Below, in pieces: positions 48,858 through 58,590 of a DNA stretch of 64,000 bases. Position numbers and translations under genes: made by a program. Numbering within the stretch: position 1 is the first letter of the stretch; every line of letters begins with the position of its first letter. Under the pieces are notes generated by a model. It saw only the letters and a program-made list of their open reading frames with translations, made no database searches and was not told where the DNA came from. This stretch comes from Corynebacterium imitans (GTDB taxonomy: Bacteria > Actinomycetota > Actinomycetes > Mycobacteriales > Mycobacteriaceae), in assembly GCF_000739455.1 (NCBI RefSeq), contig NZ_CP009211.1, positions 372,001 through 436,000 on the forward strand, read 5' to 3'.

Positions 48858-49544
48858 CTACGCCCGCGCCCGGTGCGCGAGCCTGTTGCCCAGCGACTGG
48901 ATCGCTTGGACGACGATGATCAGGATGATCACCGTGGTGAGCATGGCCACCGAGTCGAATTGCTGGTAACCGTAGGAGATCGCCAAGTCACCCACACCAC
49001 CGCCGCCGATGGTGCCGGCCATGGCCGTGGCGGAGATCAGGCCGACGGTGGCCGTGGTCACGGCGAGAATGATAGAGGACTTGGCCTCGGGGAGCAGGAA
49101 GTAGCGGATGGTTTGGCTCATGCTGGCACCCATGGAGTCGGCCGCCTCGGTGATGCCTGGGTTGACCTCGAGTAGGGACTGCTCGATCAGTCGCGCGATA
49201 AACGGCGCGATGTACAAGGTCAGGGGCACGAGCGCGGCGGTGGTGCCGATCGCGGTACCGGCGATGACGCGCGTGAACGGAGAGATCGCCACGAGCAGGA
49301 TGATGAACGGCAGCGAGCGGATCACGTTGACCACCACGTTGAGGATACTGTAGATCACCGCGTTGGGCTTTAAGCCCCCGGGCCGGGTGATCACCAGCGC
49401 GAGCGCCAGCGGGATGCCGATGAGTGCGCCGATGAACAGGGAGATGCCGACCATGTAGACGGTCTCGCCAAACGAGTCGACGTACATCGATGGGGTGACG
49501 CGGGAGCCGGTGGTGTCGCGCCACCAGGAGTTGAGCTGTTCCAT
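48858..49544 (-). CDS. metI: Methionine ABC transporter permease
   Basis: A 228-residue MetI-type inner-membrane permease with five hydrophobic segments. The EAA-like ATPase-contact loop is EAADSMGASMSQTIRYFLLPEAKSSI. It lies 3 nt downstream of metN on the same strand and forms the channel for methionine brought by the lipoprotein MetQ. Confidence 0.93.
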   Translation of the reverse strand: MEQLNSWWRDTTGSRVTPSMYVDSFGETVYMVGISLFIGALIGIPLALALVITRPGGLKPNAVIYSILNVVVNVIRSLPFIILLVAISPFTRVIAGTAIGTTAALVPLTLYIAPFIARLIEQSLLEVNPGITEAADSMGASMSQTIRYFLLPEAKSSIILAVTTATVGLISATAMAGTIGGGGVGDLAISYGYQQFDSVAMLTTVIILIIVVQAIQSLGNRLAHRARA

Positions 49545-49547
49545 GGC

Positions 49548-50594
49548 TTATGCGTCCTTTCCAGTGATGCGGTTGACGGTGACGCCGTCGAGGCTCTCCA
49601 GCCAGGTCACCGCGTCGTCAAGCGGCCCGTTAGAGCGCAGCCCGAGGATGGTAGCACCGACGCTGGTGTCGGCGAGTTCCGTTTCGGCAGAGGACAACAG
49701 GTGCGCCTCGACATCGAAGCGGCGCGCCAGTTCACTAAAGACGTCGGCGACGGCGCTGCCGGTGTGGATCAGCTGCACGACCTCGTCGTAGTCGCCGCGG
49801 TGAATCGTGGCGCGCACGCTGTCGGGGACCGCGCGGGGGATCACCGTTTCCACGAAGCGCTGGGTAAGCGTGGCCTGCGGGTTGGCAAAGACCTCGGCCA
49901 CCGGCCCGGACTCGACCAGCCGGCCGGCCTCGAGTACGGCGACGGAGTCGGCCAGGCGTGCCACCACGTCCATCTGGTGCGTAATCAGCAGGATGGTCAC
50001 GCCGAGTTGTTCGTTGATGTCGCGCAGCAGCTCGAGGATTTGGGTGGTGGTGAGTGGGTCGAGGGCGGACGTGGGCTCGTCGCAAAGCAAAATGCTCGGG
50101 TTGGTCACCAGCGCACGCGCGATGCCGACGCGCTGCCGCTGACCACCGGAGAGCTGGCGCGGCTTGTGGTCCGCGCGGTCGGAGAGCCCGACCATCTCGA
50201 GGACTTCGGCGACGCGGCGCTTCACCTCATCCTTCGGCGTCTTGGACAGCAGAAGCGGCGTCGCGACGTTCTCCGCGACGGTCTTGGTCTCCAGCAGGTT
50301 GTAGTTCTGGAAGACCATGGAGACCTCGCGGCGCAGCTCGCGCAGCTGCTTCGGGCTCAGCTCGGCGGGCTGGCGGCCGAGCACGGTCACGGTGCCCGAG
50401 GTGGGCGTCTCCAGGCCGTTGACCGTGCGGATCAGCGTCGACTTGCCCGCCCCGGAGGTGCCCACGACTCCGGAGATGCCGCCGGTGGGCACGGTGAAGG
50501 TGATGTCTTCGAGCGCGGTGAACTCGCCTTTCGCGGTGTCGAAGACTTTGGACACGCGCTCGAAGGCGACCGCGGTGCCGGGGGAGTGCGTCAT
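49548..50594 (-). CDS. metN: Methionine ABC transporter ATPase
   Basis: A 348-residue ABC ATPase: Walker A GTSGAGKST, Q-loop FQNYNLL, signature LSGGQRQRVGIARAL, Walker B ILLCDEPTSALDP and the switch histidine ITHQMD. Residues ~265-345 form a C-terminal NIL-type domain, which in MetN binds methionine and inhibits transport when the cell is replete. ATG 50594 lies 16 nt after the metQ stop, with GAAAGGTAGC as ribosome-binding region. Confidence 0.93.
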   Translation of the reverse strand: MTHSPGTAVAFERVSKVFDTAKGEFTALEDITFTVPTGGISGVVGTSGAGKSTLIRTVNGLETPTSGTVTVLGRQPAELSPKQLRELRREVSMVFQNYNLLETKTVAENVATPLLLSKTPKDEVKRRVAEVLEMVGLSDRADHKPRQLSGGQRQRVGIARALVTNPSILLCDEPTSALDPLTTTQILELLRDINEQLGVTILLITHQMDVVARLADSVAVLEAGRLVESGPVAEVFANPQATLTQRFVETVIPRAVPDSVRATIHRGDYDEVVQLIHTGSAVADVFSELARRFDVEAHLLSSAETELADTSVGATILGLRSNGPLDDAVTWLESLDGVTVNRITGKDA

Positions 50595-50610
50595 GAGCTA
50601 CCTTTCCGGG

Positions 50611-51441
50611 CTACTGCAGGGATTCCGGCAAGAACCAGTAGTTGTTCTCGTTGTTGGCGTCGAAGTACTCCTTGAACTCGTCGGAGCGGTAGGCCTCGGC
50701 GACGGCCTCGGTCCACGGCTCGTCGACCTTGTCCTCGGTGGTCACGGCCACGAGGATGAGCTCCGGGCGCAGGTTCTCCTGGAAGACCTGCAGCTTGGGG
50801 TCCAGGCCCGCGGAGTACGACATGGAGCCGGGGATGACGGCCCAGTCGAGGTCCGGCAGAGAGCGCGAGAGGTTTGCGGAGTCCATCGGGGTGATCTCGA
50901 GGTTGTGCGGGTTGTCCGCGATGTCGGACTCGGCGAGCAGGGTCTCGTCGGCGTCGTCGCGCAGGGTGATCCAGCCGGCGTCGACAAGCAGGTGCAGGGC
51001 GCGCGACTTGTTGGAACCGTCCATCGGGATGCCCACGGTCTGGCCGTCGGCGACCTCCTCGATATCGGTGTACTTGTCCGAGTAGAGGCCCGCCGGGACC
51101 GTCGGAACCTCGGTAATGGAGGCGAGGTTGCCGCCCTTTTCCTCGTTAAACACGTTCATCCACGCGGTGTGCTGGTCCACGTTCAGGTCCGCGGAACCCT
51201 CGTTGAGCGCGATGTCGGCCTGGGTGAGGTCGGTAAAGGAGGTGTATTCGACGGTGTAGCCGTCCTTCTCCAGGATCGGGCCCACGGCGTCCTGGAAAAG
51301 CTCGGAGTAGGGCCCCGGCGAGGTGGCGACGCGGATGGTCTGCGAATCGCCCTCGGCGGTGTCGCTCGACTCATCGCCGCAGGCGGCCAGGCCCAGCGTA
51401 AGTGCGGTGACGGTGGTCAGTGCTGCGATTTTCTTCAGCAT
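50611..51441 (-). CDS. metQ: Methionine-binding lipoprotein
   Basis: A 276-residue NlpA/MetQ lipoprotein. The signal peptide LKKIAALTTVTALTLGLAACG has lipobox LAAC with Cys21 as the acylation site. The binding domain shows RVATSPGPYSELFQDAVGPIL, DVNVDQHTAW-like NVDQHTAWMNVFN and IPMDGSNKSRALHLL. ATG 51441 is chosen after AAAGGACC; the longer frame covers the promoter. First gene of metQ-metN-metI, preceded by a McbR-like operator. Confidence 0.93.
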   Translation of the reverse strand: MLKKIAALTTVTALTLGLAACGDESSDTAEGDSQTIRVATSPGPYSELFQDAVGPILEKDGYTVEYTSFTDLTQADIALNEGSADLNVDQHTAWMNVFNEEKGGNLASITEVPTVPAGLYSDKYTDIEEVADGQTVGIPMDGSNKSRALHLLVDAGWITLRDDADETLLAESDIADNPHNLEITPMDSANLSRSLPDLDWAVIPGSMSYSAGLDPKLQVFQENLRPELILVAVTTEDKVDEPWTEAVAEAYRSDEFKEYFDANNENNYWFLPESLQ

Positions 51442-51481
51442 GTTGGTCCTTTCAAAGGAAGTTCTATTCTCAACATACGGA

Positions 51482-51510
51482 ATGATAAACCTCTTGGTAT
51501 GTAAACTCAA
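51482..51510 (-). promoter_or_regulatory. metQNI promoter
   Basis: On the minus strand TTGAGT (51510-51505), 17 bp, then TATCAT (51487-51482). The -35 overlaps the right edge of the McbR-like operator by 2 bp, a layout suited to repression. Confidence 0.7.
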
Positions 51511-51524
51511 GACAGCTCGGTCTA
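51509..51524 (-). promoter_or_regulatory. McbR-like operator
   Basis: The 16-mer TAGACCGAGCTGTCTT (minus strand) matches the C. glutamicum McbR consensus TAGAC-N6-GTCTA at all but the last base. McbR is the TetR-type master repressor of sulfur and methionine genes in that species. The remaining upstream region 51525-51781 contains another relative of the intergenic motif (TTTTGCATCTCGACGC) and the secY leader. Confidence 0.7.
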
Positions 51525-51781
51525 CCACGGGGCTTTTGCATCTCGACGCCCACACGCCCCACCTTGCCGCAACCTGAAAAAGTGCTAGCCCGCTTCGGGT
51601 GAGGTTGGAGCAGCCTTAAACCGTGACTCGACTCTTGGGTTTCGTGTTCGGGCTGGTAGGGTAGTGGGGTCAAATATGTACGGGTGAGCTTTTGCATGCC
51701 TTTTTGGTAGGTAGGGCCAGCTCGTGACGAATTCTGTTCGCGATCTCCTGCTTAAGTTTGCAGTGGGAGCCAGGAGGCTTT

Positions 51782-53110
51782 GTGTCCGCTATCTTTCAGG
51801 CGTTTAAGGACCATGATCTGCGCCGCAAGATTCTGATCACCCTTGCGCTGATGATTCTCTACCGCGTCGGTGCCCAAATTCCTACCCCGGGCGTGGACTA
51901 CAGCTTGATCCAGTCCCGCCTGCAGGATATTTCCCAGGGCGACCAGGCGACGATGTTCTCCATCATCGGACTCTTCTCCGGCGGTGCGCTGCTTCAGCTG
52001 TCGATCTTCGCGATCGGCATCATGCCGTACATTACGGCGTCGATTATCGTCCAGCTGCTCACCGTGGTGATCCCGAAGTTCGAGGAACTGAAGAAGGAGG
52101 GGCAGGCCGGCCAGGCGAAGATGACGCAGTACACGCGCTACCTCACCGTGGCGCTGGCGCTGCTGCAGTCCGCGGGCATCGTGGCGCTGGCGGACCGCGA
52201 GCAGCTGCTCGGCCAGGGCATGCCGGTGCTGATCGAGGACCGCAACGTGTGGACCCTCGTGATGATGATCATCGTCATGACCTCCGGTGCGATCATCATC
52301 ATGTGGCTCGGCGAAATCATCACCGAAAAGGGCGTGGGCAACGGCATGTCCCTGCTCATCTTCGCCGGTATCGCAACCAAGCTGCCGTCCGAGGGCGCGA
52401 TCATTCTGCAGAACTCCGGCGGCGTGGCACTCGCCATCGTGATCGCGGCGCTCGTCGTGTTGGTTGTCGGCATCATCTTCATCGAGCAGGGTCAGCGCCG
52501 CATTCCGGTGCAGTACGCCAAGCGTATGGTGGGCCGTCGCCAGTACGGCGGGTCCGCGACCTACCTGCCGCTGAAGGTCAACCAGGCGGGCGTGATCCCG
52601 GTCATCTTCGCGTCCTCGCTGATGTACGTGCCGGTGCTGATCACTCAGATCGTCACCATGAATGACCCCACCCCGCCGGATAATTGGTGGATGAACAACG
52701 TGATGGCGTGGCTGCAGAACCCGGGTTCCTGGCAGTACATCGTGGCCTACTTCGTCATGATCATCTTCTTCTCCTACTTCTACGTCTCCGTGCAGTACGA
52801 CCCGGTCGACCAGGCGGAGAACATGAAGAAGTACGGTGGGTTTATTCCGGATATCCGCCCGGGCCGCCCGACCGCCGAGTACCTGGCGTACGTGATGAAC
52901 CGCCTGCTCGTCGTCGGCTCGCTCTACCTGGCCTTCATCGCGGTTCTGCCGAACCTGGCGCTGGACGCGGGTCTGGCCGGCTCCGGCCAGATGGGTATGA
53001 GCGCGTTTGGCGGTACGGCTATCCTGATTATGGTGTCCGTGGCCCTGACCACGGTCAAGCAAATTGAATCCCAACTCCTGCAATCCAACTACGAAGGACT
53101 TCTGCGATAA
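51782..53110 (+). CDS. secY: Protein translocase subunit SecY
   Basis: A 442-residue SecY channel with ten membrane segments. GTG 51782 ([18 protein letters not shown]) follows AGGAGG at 51771-51776. Landmarks are [51 protein letters not shown] and the conserved cytosolic loop [17 protein letters not shown]. The stop overlaps adk in TAATG. Confidence 0.98.
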   Translation: MSAIFQAFKDHDLRRKILITLALMILYRVGAQIPTPGVDYSLIQSRLQDISQGDQATMFSIIGLFSGGALLQLSIFAIGIMPYITASIIVQLLTVVIPKFEELKKEGQAGQAKMTQYTRYLTVALALLQSAGIVALADREQLLGQGMPVLIEDRNVWTLVMMIIVMTSGAIIIMWLGEIITEKGVGNGMSLLIFAGIATKLPSEGAIILQNSGGVALAIVIAALVVLVVGIIFIEQGQRRIPVQYAKRMVGRRQYGGSATYLPLKVNQAGVIPVIFASSLMYVPVLITQIVTMNDPTPPDNWWMNNVMAWLQNPGSWQYIVAYFVMIIFFSYFYVSVQYDPVDQAENMKKYGGFIPDIRPGRPTAEYLAYVMNRLLVVGSLYLAFIAVLPNLALDAGLAGSGQMGMSAFGGTAILIMVSVALTTVKQIESQLLQSNYEGLLR

Positions 53111-53661
53111 TGCGTCTCGTACTTCTTGGCCCCCCTGGTGCTGGCAAGGGCACCCAGGCCGCAATTCTTTCCGAAAAGCTCGGCGTCCCGCACATCTCTA
53201 CCGGCGACCTGTTCCGCGCCAACATCGGCGAGGGCACCCCGCTGGGTGTAGAAGCCAAGAGCTACATCGACGCCGGCAAGCTCGTGCCTACCGACGTCAC
53301 CGCGCGCATGGTGGAGTCCCGCCTTCAGGAGGAAGACGCGAAGGACGGCTTCCTGCTCGACGGCTTCCCGCGCACGGTGGAGCAGGCGGAGATCCTCACC
53401 GAGCTGCTGACCAAGGCGGGCCAGAAGTTGGACGGCGTGCTGAACTTCGTGGTTGACGAGGACGTGGTGGTCGAGCGCATGCTCGCCCGCGGCCGCGCTG
53501 ACGACAACGAGGAAACCATCCGCACCCGCCTCGGCGTCTACCGCGACGAGACCGCCCCGCTGATCGACCACTACGGCGAGGAGATCATCTCCATCGACGC
53601 TGTCGGCGACGTGGACGAGATCAACGCCCGCGCGATGGACAAGCTGAACGCGCTGAAGTAG
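53110..53661 (+). CDS. adk: Adenylate kinase (short form)
   Basis: A 183-residue adenylate kinase interconverting ATP, ADP and AMP. The P-loop [10 protein letters not shown] is at 7-16 and the AMP site at ISTGDLFR and LDGFPRT. The LID is the short type ([16 protein letters not shown]), with no zinc cysteines, as in mycobacterial enzymes. Start overlaps secY, so expression is tied to the secretion gene. Confidence 0.98.
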   Translation: MRLVLLGPPGAGKGTQAAILSEKLGVPHISTGDLFRANIGEGTPLGVEAKSYIDAGKLVPTDVTARMVESRLQEEDAKDGFLLDGFPRTVEQAEILTELLTKAGQKLDGVLNFVVDEDVVVERMLARGRADDNEETIRTRLGVYRDETAPLIDHYGEEIISIDAVGDVDEINARAMDKLNALK

Positions 53662-53675
53662 CAGCGTCAAAGAAG

Positions 53676-53709
53676 GGGGCCGGTGTATCGCCTACACCGG
53701 CCCCGTTTT
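53676..53709 (+). terminator. Rho-independent terminator after adk
   Basis: GGGGCCGGTGTA (53676-53687) pairs with TACACCGGCCCC (53693-53704), followed by GTTTTT. Confidence 0.92.
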
Positions 53710-53740
53710 TCGTTTTCACGACTTAAAGGAAGGCAGGACA

Positions 53741-54550
53741 ATGGGATTCCGGAAGCGCAAGATTGCCGCGAAGACGGCCGCGGAGTTGGGCGCGATGGAG
53801 GCCGCCGGACGCATCGTCGGCCTGGCGCTGAACGCAGTCAAGGCGGCCGCCCGCCCCGGGGTAAGCACGCTCGAGCTGGACGAGGTGGCCGAGTCCGTGA
53901 TCCGCGAGCACGGCGCAACCCCGACGTTCAAGGGCTACCAGGGCTTTCCGGCCTCCATCTGCGCCTCGGTCAACGAGGTTGTCGTCCACGGCATCCCGCA
54001 TGCGGACACCGTGCTCGCGGACGGCGACCTGGTCTCCATCGACTGCGGTGCCACCCTCGACGGCTGGGTGGGGGACTCGGCGCTGAGCTTCGGTGTGGGT
54101 GCGCTCGCCCCCGAGGTCGACGCGCTCAACCGCGCCACCGAGTGGGTGCTCCACGAGGGGCTCAAGGCAATGGTGCCGGGCAACCGGCTTACCGACGTCT
54201 CGCACGCGCTCGAGCAGGCCACCTACCGTGCCGAGGAGCGCTTCGGTGTCACCCTCGGCATCCTCGACGGCTACGGCGGCCACGGCATCGGCCGCACCAT
54301 GCACGAGGATCCGTTCCTGGCCAACGAGGGCAAACCGCACCGCGGCCCGGTCATCCAGGACGGCTCCGTGCTCGCGATTGAGCCGATGCTCATCTTGGGC
54401 GGCGAGTTCGACTCGCGCGTGCTTGCCGACGACTGGACGGTCGTCACCGCCGACGGTTCACCCGCCGCGCACTGGGAGCACACCGTGGCCGCCACTGCCC
54501 AGGGTCCCCGCATCCTGACCCCGCGCGAGGCAAACTCTCCGCGCGCCTAA
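53741..54550 (+). CDS. map: Methionine aminopeptidase, type I
   Basis: A 269-residue MetAP removing N-terminal methionine from new proteins. Metal ligands are recognisable in [31 protein letters not shown] (His), VLAIEPM (Glu) and HWEHTVA (Glu). No N-terminal SH3-binding extension is present, so it is the short type Ia form. AAAGGAAGG precedes ATG 53741. It follows the adk terminator and probably has its own promoter in the 80-bp gap. Confidence 0.97.
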   Translation: MGFRKRKIAAKTAAELGAMEAAGRIVGLALNAVKAAARPGVSTLELDEVAESVIREHGATPTFKGYQGFPASICASVNEVVVHGIPHADTVLADGDLVSIDCGATLDGWVGDSALSFGVGALAPEVDALNRATEWVLHEGLKAMVPGNRLTDVSHALEQATYRAEERFGVTLGILDGYGGHGIGRTMHEDPFLANEGKPHRGPVIQDGSVLAIEPMLILGGEFDSRVLADDWTVVTADGSPAAHWEHTVAATAQGPRILTPREANSPRA

Positions 54551-54553
54551 CTG

Positions 54554-54581
54554 TTCAAAACTGCCAGAAGGTGGTTAGACT
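54554..54581 (+). promoter_or_regulatory. Leaderless promoter of the L,D-transpeptidase gene
   Basis: TTCAAA (54554-54559), 16 bp, then TAGACT (54576-54581). The ATG at 54589 is 7 nt further on, so transcription should start at or next to the A of ATG. Confidence 0.65.
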
Positions 54582-54588
54582 GCTGTCT

Positions 54589-55425
54589 ATGTCTTACAAA
54601 CCTCGTCACGCGAAGCCCTCGGCCACCAAGCGTCGTGCCGCCGCCTTCGCCGCTGCCGCAGGCGTGTTTGCCTCGCTTGCTGTCAACCCGACCACCGCAG
54701 AAGCCGCGCCGGCACCTCAGCAGCCTGTCGGCGGGTCTTCCATCGCCCAGCTGTCTTCCAACTCCGGCCTGGACGTGTTCCTGAAGAGCGCGAACACCCA
54801 GCTGGAGAACCTGGGTTCCAGCACCGACCAGGCAGTGCGTGACGCGGCCTGGAACCTGCGCAACAGCCTGCGCGCCCAGGCTGACGGCCTCGCCGCGATC
54901 AACCCGGACCTGCCGGCGCAGGCCAAGGCGTCGATCGACCAGACCGTTGAGCGCCTCTTCCCGGGGCTTATCGCCGAGCGCACCCCGAAGCCGAAGCCTA
55001 AGCCAAAGCCGAAGCCGCAGCCGGCTCCCGCCCCGGCGCAGGCTCCGGCCCAGCAGCAGCGCCCGGCCTTCGACTACGGCCCGTGCCCGAAGGATGCCAA
55101 GGCCTGCGTGGACGTTGACGGTCGCCGCTCCTGGCTGCAGAACAACGGCCAGGTCTACTACACCGCTGACCTCGTCGGCCCCGGTCGCCCGGGTCAGGAG
55201 ACCCCGCGCGGTACCTTCTACGTCAACCGCAAGGTCAAGGACGAGATCTCCTACGAGTTCAACAACGCCCCGATGCCGTACGCGACCTACTTCACCTACA
55301 ACGGCATCGCCTTCCACCAGGGCGACCCGACGATCCTGTCCGCTGGCTGCGTCCGCATGTACCAAGCTGACGCGCAGCGTTACTTCAACGATCTGCAGAT
55401 CGGCGACAAGGTCTTCGTCTACTAA
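54589..55425 (+). CDS. Secreted L,D-transpeptidase (YkuD family)
   Basis: A 278-residue exported enzyme forming 3-3 peptidoglycan cross-links. The signal peptide region is RRAAAFAAAAGVFASLAVNPTTAEAAPA. A helical domain of ~80 residues and a Lys-Pro linker (PKPKPKPKPKP) lead to the catalytic YkuD domain. Active-site segment IAFHQGDP and SAGCVRM give His ~243 and Cys ~254; the usual SHG is SAG here. ATG 54589 is fixed by the leaderless promoter. C. glutamicum is reported to carry an L,D-transpeptidase gene in the same neighbourhood. Confidence 0.9.
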   Translation: MSYKPRHAKPSATKRRAAAFAAAAGVFASLAVNPTTAEAAPAPQQPVGGSSIAQLSSNSGLDVFLKSANTQLENLGSSTDQAVRDAAWNLRNSLRAQADGLAAINPDLPAQAKASIDQTVERLFPGLIAERTPKPKPKPKPKPQPAPAPAQAPAQQQRPAFDYGPCPKDAKACVDVDGRRSWLQNNGQVYYTADLVGPGRPGQETPRGTFYVNRKVKDEISYEFNNAPMPYATYFTYNGIAFHQGDPTILSAGCVRMYQADAQRYFNDLQIGDKVFVY

Positions 55426-55441
55426 TCGCGCCTGAACGCAA

Positions 55442-55480
55442 AACCCCGCCTCCCGCGTGTGTACCGGGAGGCGGGGTTTG
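55442..55480 (+). terminator. Rho-independent terminator after the L,D-transpeptidase
   Basis: AACCCCGCCTCCC (55442-55454) pairs with GGGAGGCGGGGTT (55466-55478), followed by TTG. It is directly followed by the infA promoter. Confidence 0.9.
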
Positions 55481-55506
55481 TGTTGTCGCAGGTAAATGGC
55501 TATAGT
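55478..55506 (+). promoter_or_regulatory. infA promoter
   Basis: TTGTGT (55478-55483), 17 bp, then TATAGT (55501-55506). A second possible -10 (TATGTT near 55539) lies downstream. The leader is about 105 nt. Confidence 0.55.
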
Positions 55507-55615
55507 TGTCGTTTGGTGTGCAAGCACTGCAAGTTTTGCTATGTTTGGCACCGTGTAGCAGACGTGAAAAACGACTAGTACCTGCATAAATGCGGGGCAG
55601 TAGGAAGTGGATTGA

Positions 55616-55834
55616 ATGGCAAAAGAAGGCGCAATTGAGGTCGAAGGCCGCGTAATCGAGCCGCTGAAGAACGCAACGTTCCGCGTTGAGCTTGATAACG
55701 GGCACACCGTCCTTGCTCACATCAGTGGCAAGATGCGCCAGCACTACATCCGCATCCTCCCTGAGGACCGTGTCGTCGTGGAGCTTTCCCCGTACGACCT
55801 GGACAAGGGACGTATCACGTACCGCTACAAGTAA
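55616..55834 (+). CDS. infA: Translation initiation factor IF-1
   Basis: A 72-residue IF-1, a single OB fold: [41 protein letters not shown], ending KGRITYRYK. It opens the alpha-operon block. rpmJ (L36), usually next, is not present in the 179-bp gap before rpsM. Confidence 0.98.
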   Translation: MAKEGAIEVEGRVIEPLKNATFRVELDNGHTVLAHISGKMRQHYIRILPEDRVVVELSPYDLDKGRITYRYK

Positions 55835-56013
55835 GTACGTAAGCCTCCTTACCCAGGCGCGGCACGCACTGTGTCGCGTCGTCTACCTCCGGCCACGGTG
55901 GCTGGAGCCGCGTGAACCACAACCCATCCTCCGGCTCGGCCCGGACAAAGCGTTGTTTGGCGTGGACGGGTAGGGAGAAAACCACCGTAACAACCCGAAA
56001 GGAACGTAGCCAC

Positions 56014-56382
56014 ATGGCACGTCTCGCTGGTGTTGATCTCCCGCGCAACAAGCGCATGGAGATCGCTCTCACCTACATTTACGGCATTGGGGCAACCCGT
56101 GCTAAGGAACTGCTCGAAAAGACCGGCATTTCTCCCGACCTGCGTACGGACAACCTGAGCGACGATCAGCTCGCAGCTCTGCGCGATGCAATCGAGTCCT
56201 CCTACACCGTTGAGGGCGACCTGCGTCGTGAGGTGCAGGCAGACATCCGCCGCAAGATTGAAATCGGCTCCTACCAGGGTCTGCGCCACCGTCGTGGCCT
56301 GCCCGTCCGCGGCCAGCGCACGAAGACCAACGCGCGTACCCGCAAGGGCCCGAAGAAGACTATCGCAGGAAAGAAGAAGTAA
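56014..56382 (+). CDS. rpsM: Ribosomal protein S13
   Basis: A 122-residue S13 of the 30S head, forming inter-subunit bridge B1. It starts [26 protein letters not shown] after GAAAGGAACG. The C-terminal tail is basic ([18 protein letters not shown]). The upstream open frame is leader sequence. Confidence 0.98.
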   Translation: MARLAGVDLPRNKRMEIALTYIYGIGATRAKELLEKTGISPDLRTDNLSDDQLAALRDAIESSYTVEGDLRREVQADIRRKIEIGSYQGLRHRRGLPVRGQRTKTNARTRKGPKKTIAGKKK

Positions 56383-56385
56383 CCT

Positions 56386-56781
56386 ATGCCACCGAAGACT
56401 CGTTCCGGCGCGCGTCGTCGCGTCGTAAAGAAGAACGTGGCCGCAGGCCACGCCTACATCAAGTCCACCTTCAACAACACCATCGTGTCCATCACGGACG
56501 CCAACGGTGCTGTCATCTCCTGGGCCTCCTCCGGCCACGTCGGGTTCAAGGGCTCCCGTAAGTCCACCCCGTTCGCTGCGCAGATGGCTGCCGAGAACGC
56601 TGCCCGCAAGGCAATGGATCACGGCATGAAGAAGGTTGACGTCTTTGTCAAGGGTCCCGGCTCCGGCCGCGAGACCGCTATCCGTTCGCTCCAGGCTGCT
56701 GGCCTGGAGGTGTCCTCGATCTCGGACGTGACGCCCCAGCCGTTCAACGGCTGCCGTCCGCCGAAGCGTCGTCGCGTTTAA
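56386..56781 (+). CDS. rpsK: Ribosomal protein S11
   Basis: A 131-residue S11 on the 30S platform. It shows [44 protein letters not shown] and ends [17 protein letters not shown]. It starts 3 nt after rpsM. Confidence 0.98.
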   Translation: MPPKTRSGARRRVVKKNVAAGHAYIKSTFNNTIVSITDANGAVISWASSGHVGFKGSRKSTPFAAQMAAENAARKAMDHGMKKVDVFVKGPGSGRETAIRSLQAAGLEVSSISDVTPQPFNGCRPPKRRRV

Positions 56782-56808
56782 GGCAGAAAGGAAAAGAGGT
56801 AAAACACC

Positions 56809-57414
56809 ATGGCTCGTTATACCGGCCCTGCTACCCGTAAGTCCCGTCGCCTCCGCGTCGACCTCGTCGGCGGTGACATGTCCTTCGAGCGTCGCCCGTA
56901 CCCCCCGGGGCAGGCTGGCCGCGCTCGCATCAAGGAGTCCGAGTACCTGCTCCAGCTGCAGGAGAAGCAGAAGGCTCGCTTCACCTACGGCGTGATGGAG
57001 AAGCAGTTCCGTCGCTACTACGAGGAGGCCAACCGTCTCCCGGGTAAGACCGGCGACAACCTGCTGATCCTGCTGGAGTCCCGTCTGGACAACGTCGTCT
57101 ACCGCGCTGGTCTGGCTCGCACCCGCCGCCAGGCTCGTCAGCTTGTTTCCCACGGTCACTTCACCGTGAACGGCAAGCGCGTCGACGTCCCGTCGTTCAA
57201 GGTGACCCAGTACGACATCATCGACGTCCGCGAGAAGTCCCGCAGCATGCTCTGGTTCGAGGATGCTCAGGACAACCTGCTCGACGCCGTCGTCCCGGCA
57301 TGGCTCCAGGTCGTTCCGGACACCCTGCGCATCCTCGTGCACCAGCTGCCCGAGCGCGCTCAGATTGAGGTGCCCCTGCAGGAGCAGCTCATCGTCGAGC
57401 TTTACTCGAAGTAA
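56809..57414 (+). CDS. rpsD: Ribosomal protein S4 (cysteine-free type)
   Basis: A 201-residue S4, a primary 16S rRNA binder and fidelity protein. It begins [23 protein letters not shown] and lacks the N-terminal zinc cysteines of the C+ form. The S4 RNA-binding domain is [48 protein letters not shown] precedes it. Confidence 0.98.
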   Translation: MARYTGPATRKSRRLRVDLVGGDMSFERRPYPPGQAGRARIKESEYLLQLQEKQKARFTYGVMEKQFRRYYEEANRLPGKTGDNLLILLESRLDNVVYRAGLARTRRQARQLVSHGHFTVNGKRVDVPSFKVTQYDIIDVREKSRSMLWFEDAQDNLLDAVVPAWLQVVPDTLRILVHQLPERAQIEVPLQEQLIVELYSK

Positions 57415-57435
57415 TCACTTCGTCTCGCGCCCGTT

Positions 57436-57446
57436 GCTTATCGACG
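57436..57446 (-). repeat. CGTCGATAAGC motif in the rpsD-rpoA gap
   Basis: An inverted-orientation copy (GCTTATCGACG) lies in the 108-bp gap, which otherwise holds only the rpoA ribosome-binding region CAAAGGAGAA. Confidence 0.7.
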
Positions 57447-57522
57447 AAGCGTGGCGCGAAAACTTCCAACATCATCCGTTCCTACCGGCTTCATATAGCG
57501 GGAGCCGACAAAGGAGAAGTTC

Positions 57523-58536
57523 ATGCTCATCTCTCACCGTCCGCAGTTGACCGAGGAGTACATCGATACCAACCGCTCGAAGTTCGTCATCGAGCCGCTC
57601 GAGCCTGGTTTCGGCTACACCCTGGGTAACTCCCTGCGCCGCACGCTGCTGTCGTCCATCCCGGGCGCTGCGGTGACCTCTATCAAGATCGATGGTGTGC
57701 TCCACGAGTTCACCACCATCGCTGGCGTGAAGGAAAACGTTTCCGAGATCATCCTCAACATCAAGGACATGGTCCTGTCGTCGGATTCCGACGAGCCGGT
57801 CGTCATGTACCTGTCTGTTGAGGGCCCCGGCGACGTCACCGCGGGCGCGATCGAGCCGCCTGCCGATGTGGAGATCCACAACCCGGATCTGCACATCGCC
57901 TCCCTGAGCGAGGGCGCTCGTCTGGAGATGGAGCTTGTTGTCGAGCGCGGCCGCGGCTACGTCCCGGCTATGCCGAACTCGGGCGGGGAGCCCGGCCGTA
58001 TCCCGGTCGACCAGATTTACTCCCCGGTCACCCGTGTCGCCTACAAGGTTGAGGCGACCCGTGTCGAGCAGCGCACCGACTTTGACAAGCTGATCATCGA
58101 CGTGGAGACCAAGAACTCCATGGCAGCACGCGACGCGCTGGCGTCGGCAGGTTCCACCCTGGTGGAGTTGTTCGGCCTGGCCCGCGAGCTGAACACGGAG
58201 TCCGAGGGCATTGAGATCGGCCCCTCCCCGCAGGAGACCGAGTACATGGCCGCGTACAACACGCCGATCGAGGACCTGAACTTCACCGTCCGCTCCTACA
58301 ACTGCCTGAAGCGCCAGGAGATCCACACCGTCGGTCAGCTCGCAGAGTGCACCGAGTCTGAGCTGCTGGATATCCGCAACTTCGGCCAGAAGTCCATCAA
58401 CGAGGTCAAGATCAAGCTCGCTTCGCAGAACCTGACCTTGAAGGATGCACCGGAAGATTTCGACCCGACCCAGATCGAGGGCTACGACGCCGAGACCGGC
58501 GACTTCGTTGACCCGAGCGGGGACGAGACCGAGTAA
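57523..58536 (+). CDS. rpoA: RNA polymerase alpha subunit
   Basis: A 337-residue alpha subunit. The assembly domain (1-~230) shows [39 protein letters not shown]. The C-terminal DNA/activator-binding domain (~250-320) shows [29 protein letters not shown] and [19 protein letters not shown]. An acidic tail ends [19 protein letters not shown] precedes the start. Confidence 0.99.
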   Translation: MLISHRPQLTEEYIDTNRSKFVIEPLEPGFGYTLGNSLRRTLLSSIPGAAVTSIKIDGVLHEFTTIAGVKENVSEIILNIKDMVLSSDSDEPVVMYLSVEGPGDVTAGAIEPPADVEIHNPDLHIASLSEGARLEMELVVERGRGYVPAMPNSGGEPGRIPVDQIYSPVTRVAYKVEATRVEQRTDFDKLIIDVETKNSMAARDALASAGSTLVELFGLARELNTESEGIEIGPSPQETEYMAAYNTPIEDLNFTVRSYNCLKRQEIHTVGQLAECTESELLDIRNFGQKSINEVKIKLASQNLTLKDAPEDFDPTQIEGYDAETGDFVDPSGDETE

Positions 58537-58590
58537 AGCCGAGTCCATAAAAGAGCACGCGCTCAACTAACGCACACGAGGAGTACGAAA

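Noticed and set aside
55835..56013. rpmJ (L36) in the infA-rpsM gap
   Set aside because: No short frame with the L36 pattern (K-V-R-x-S-V and CxxC) is present in any frame.
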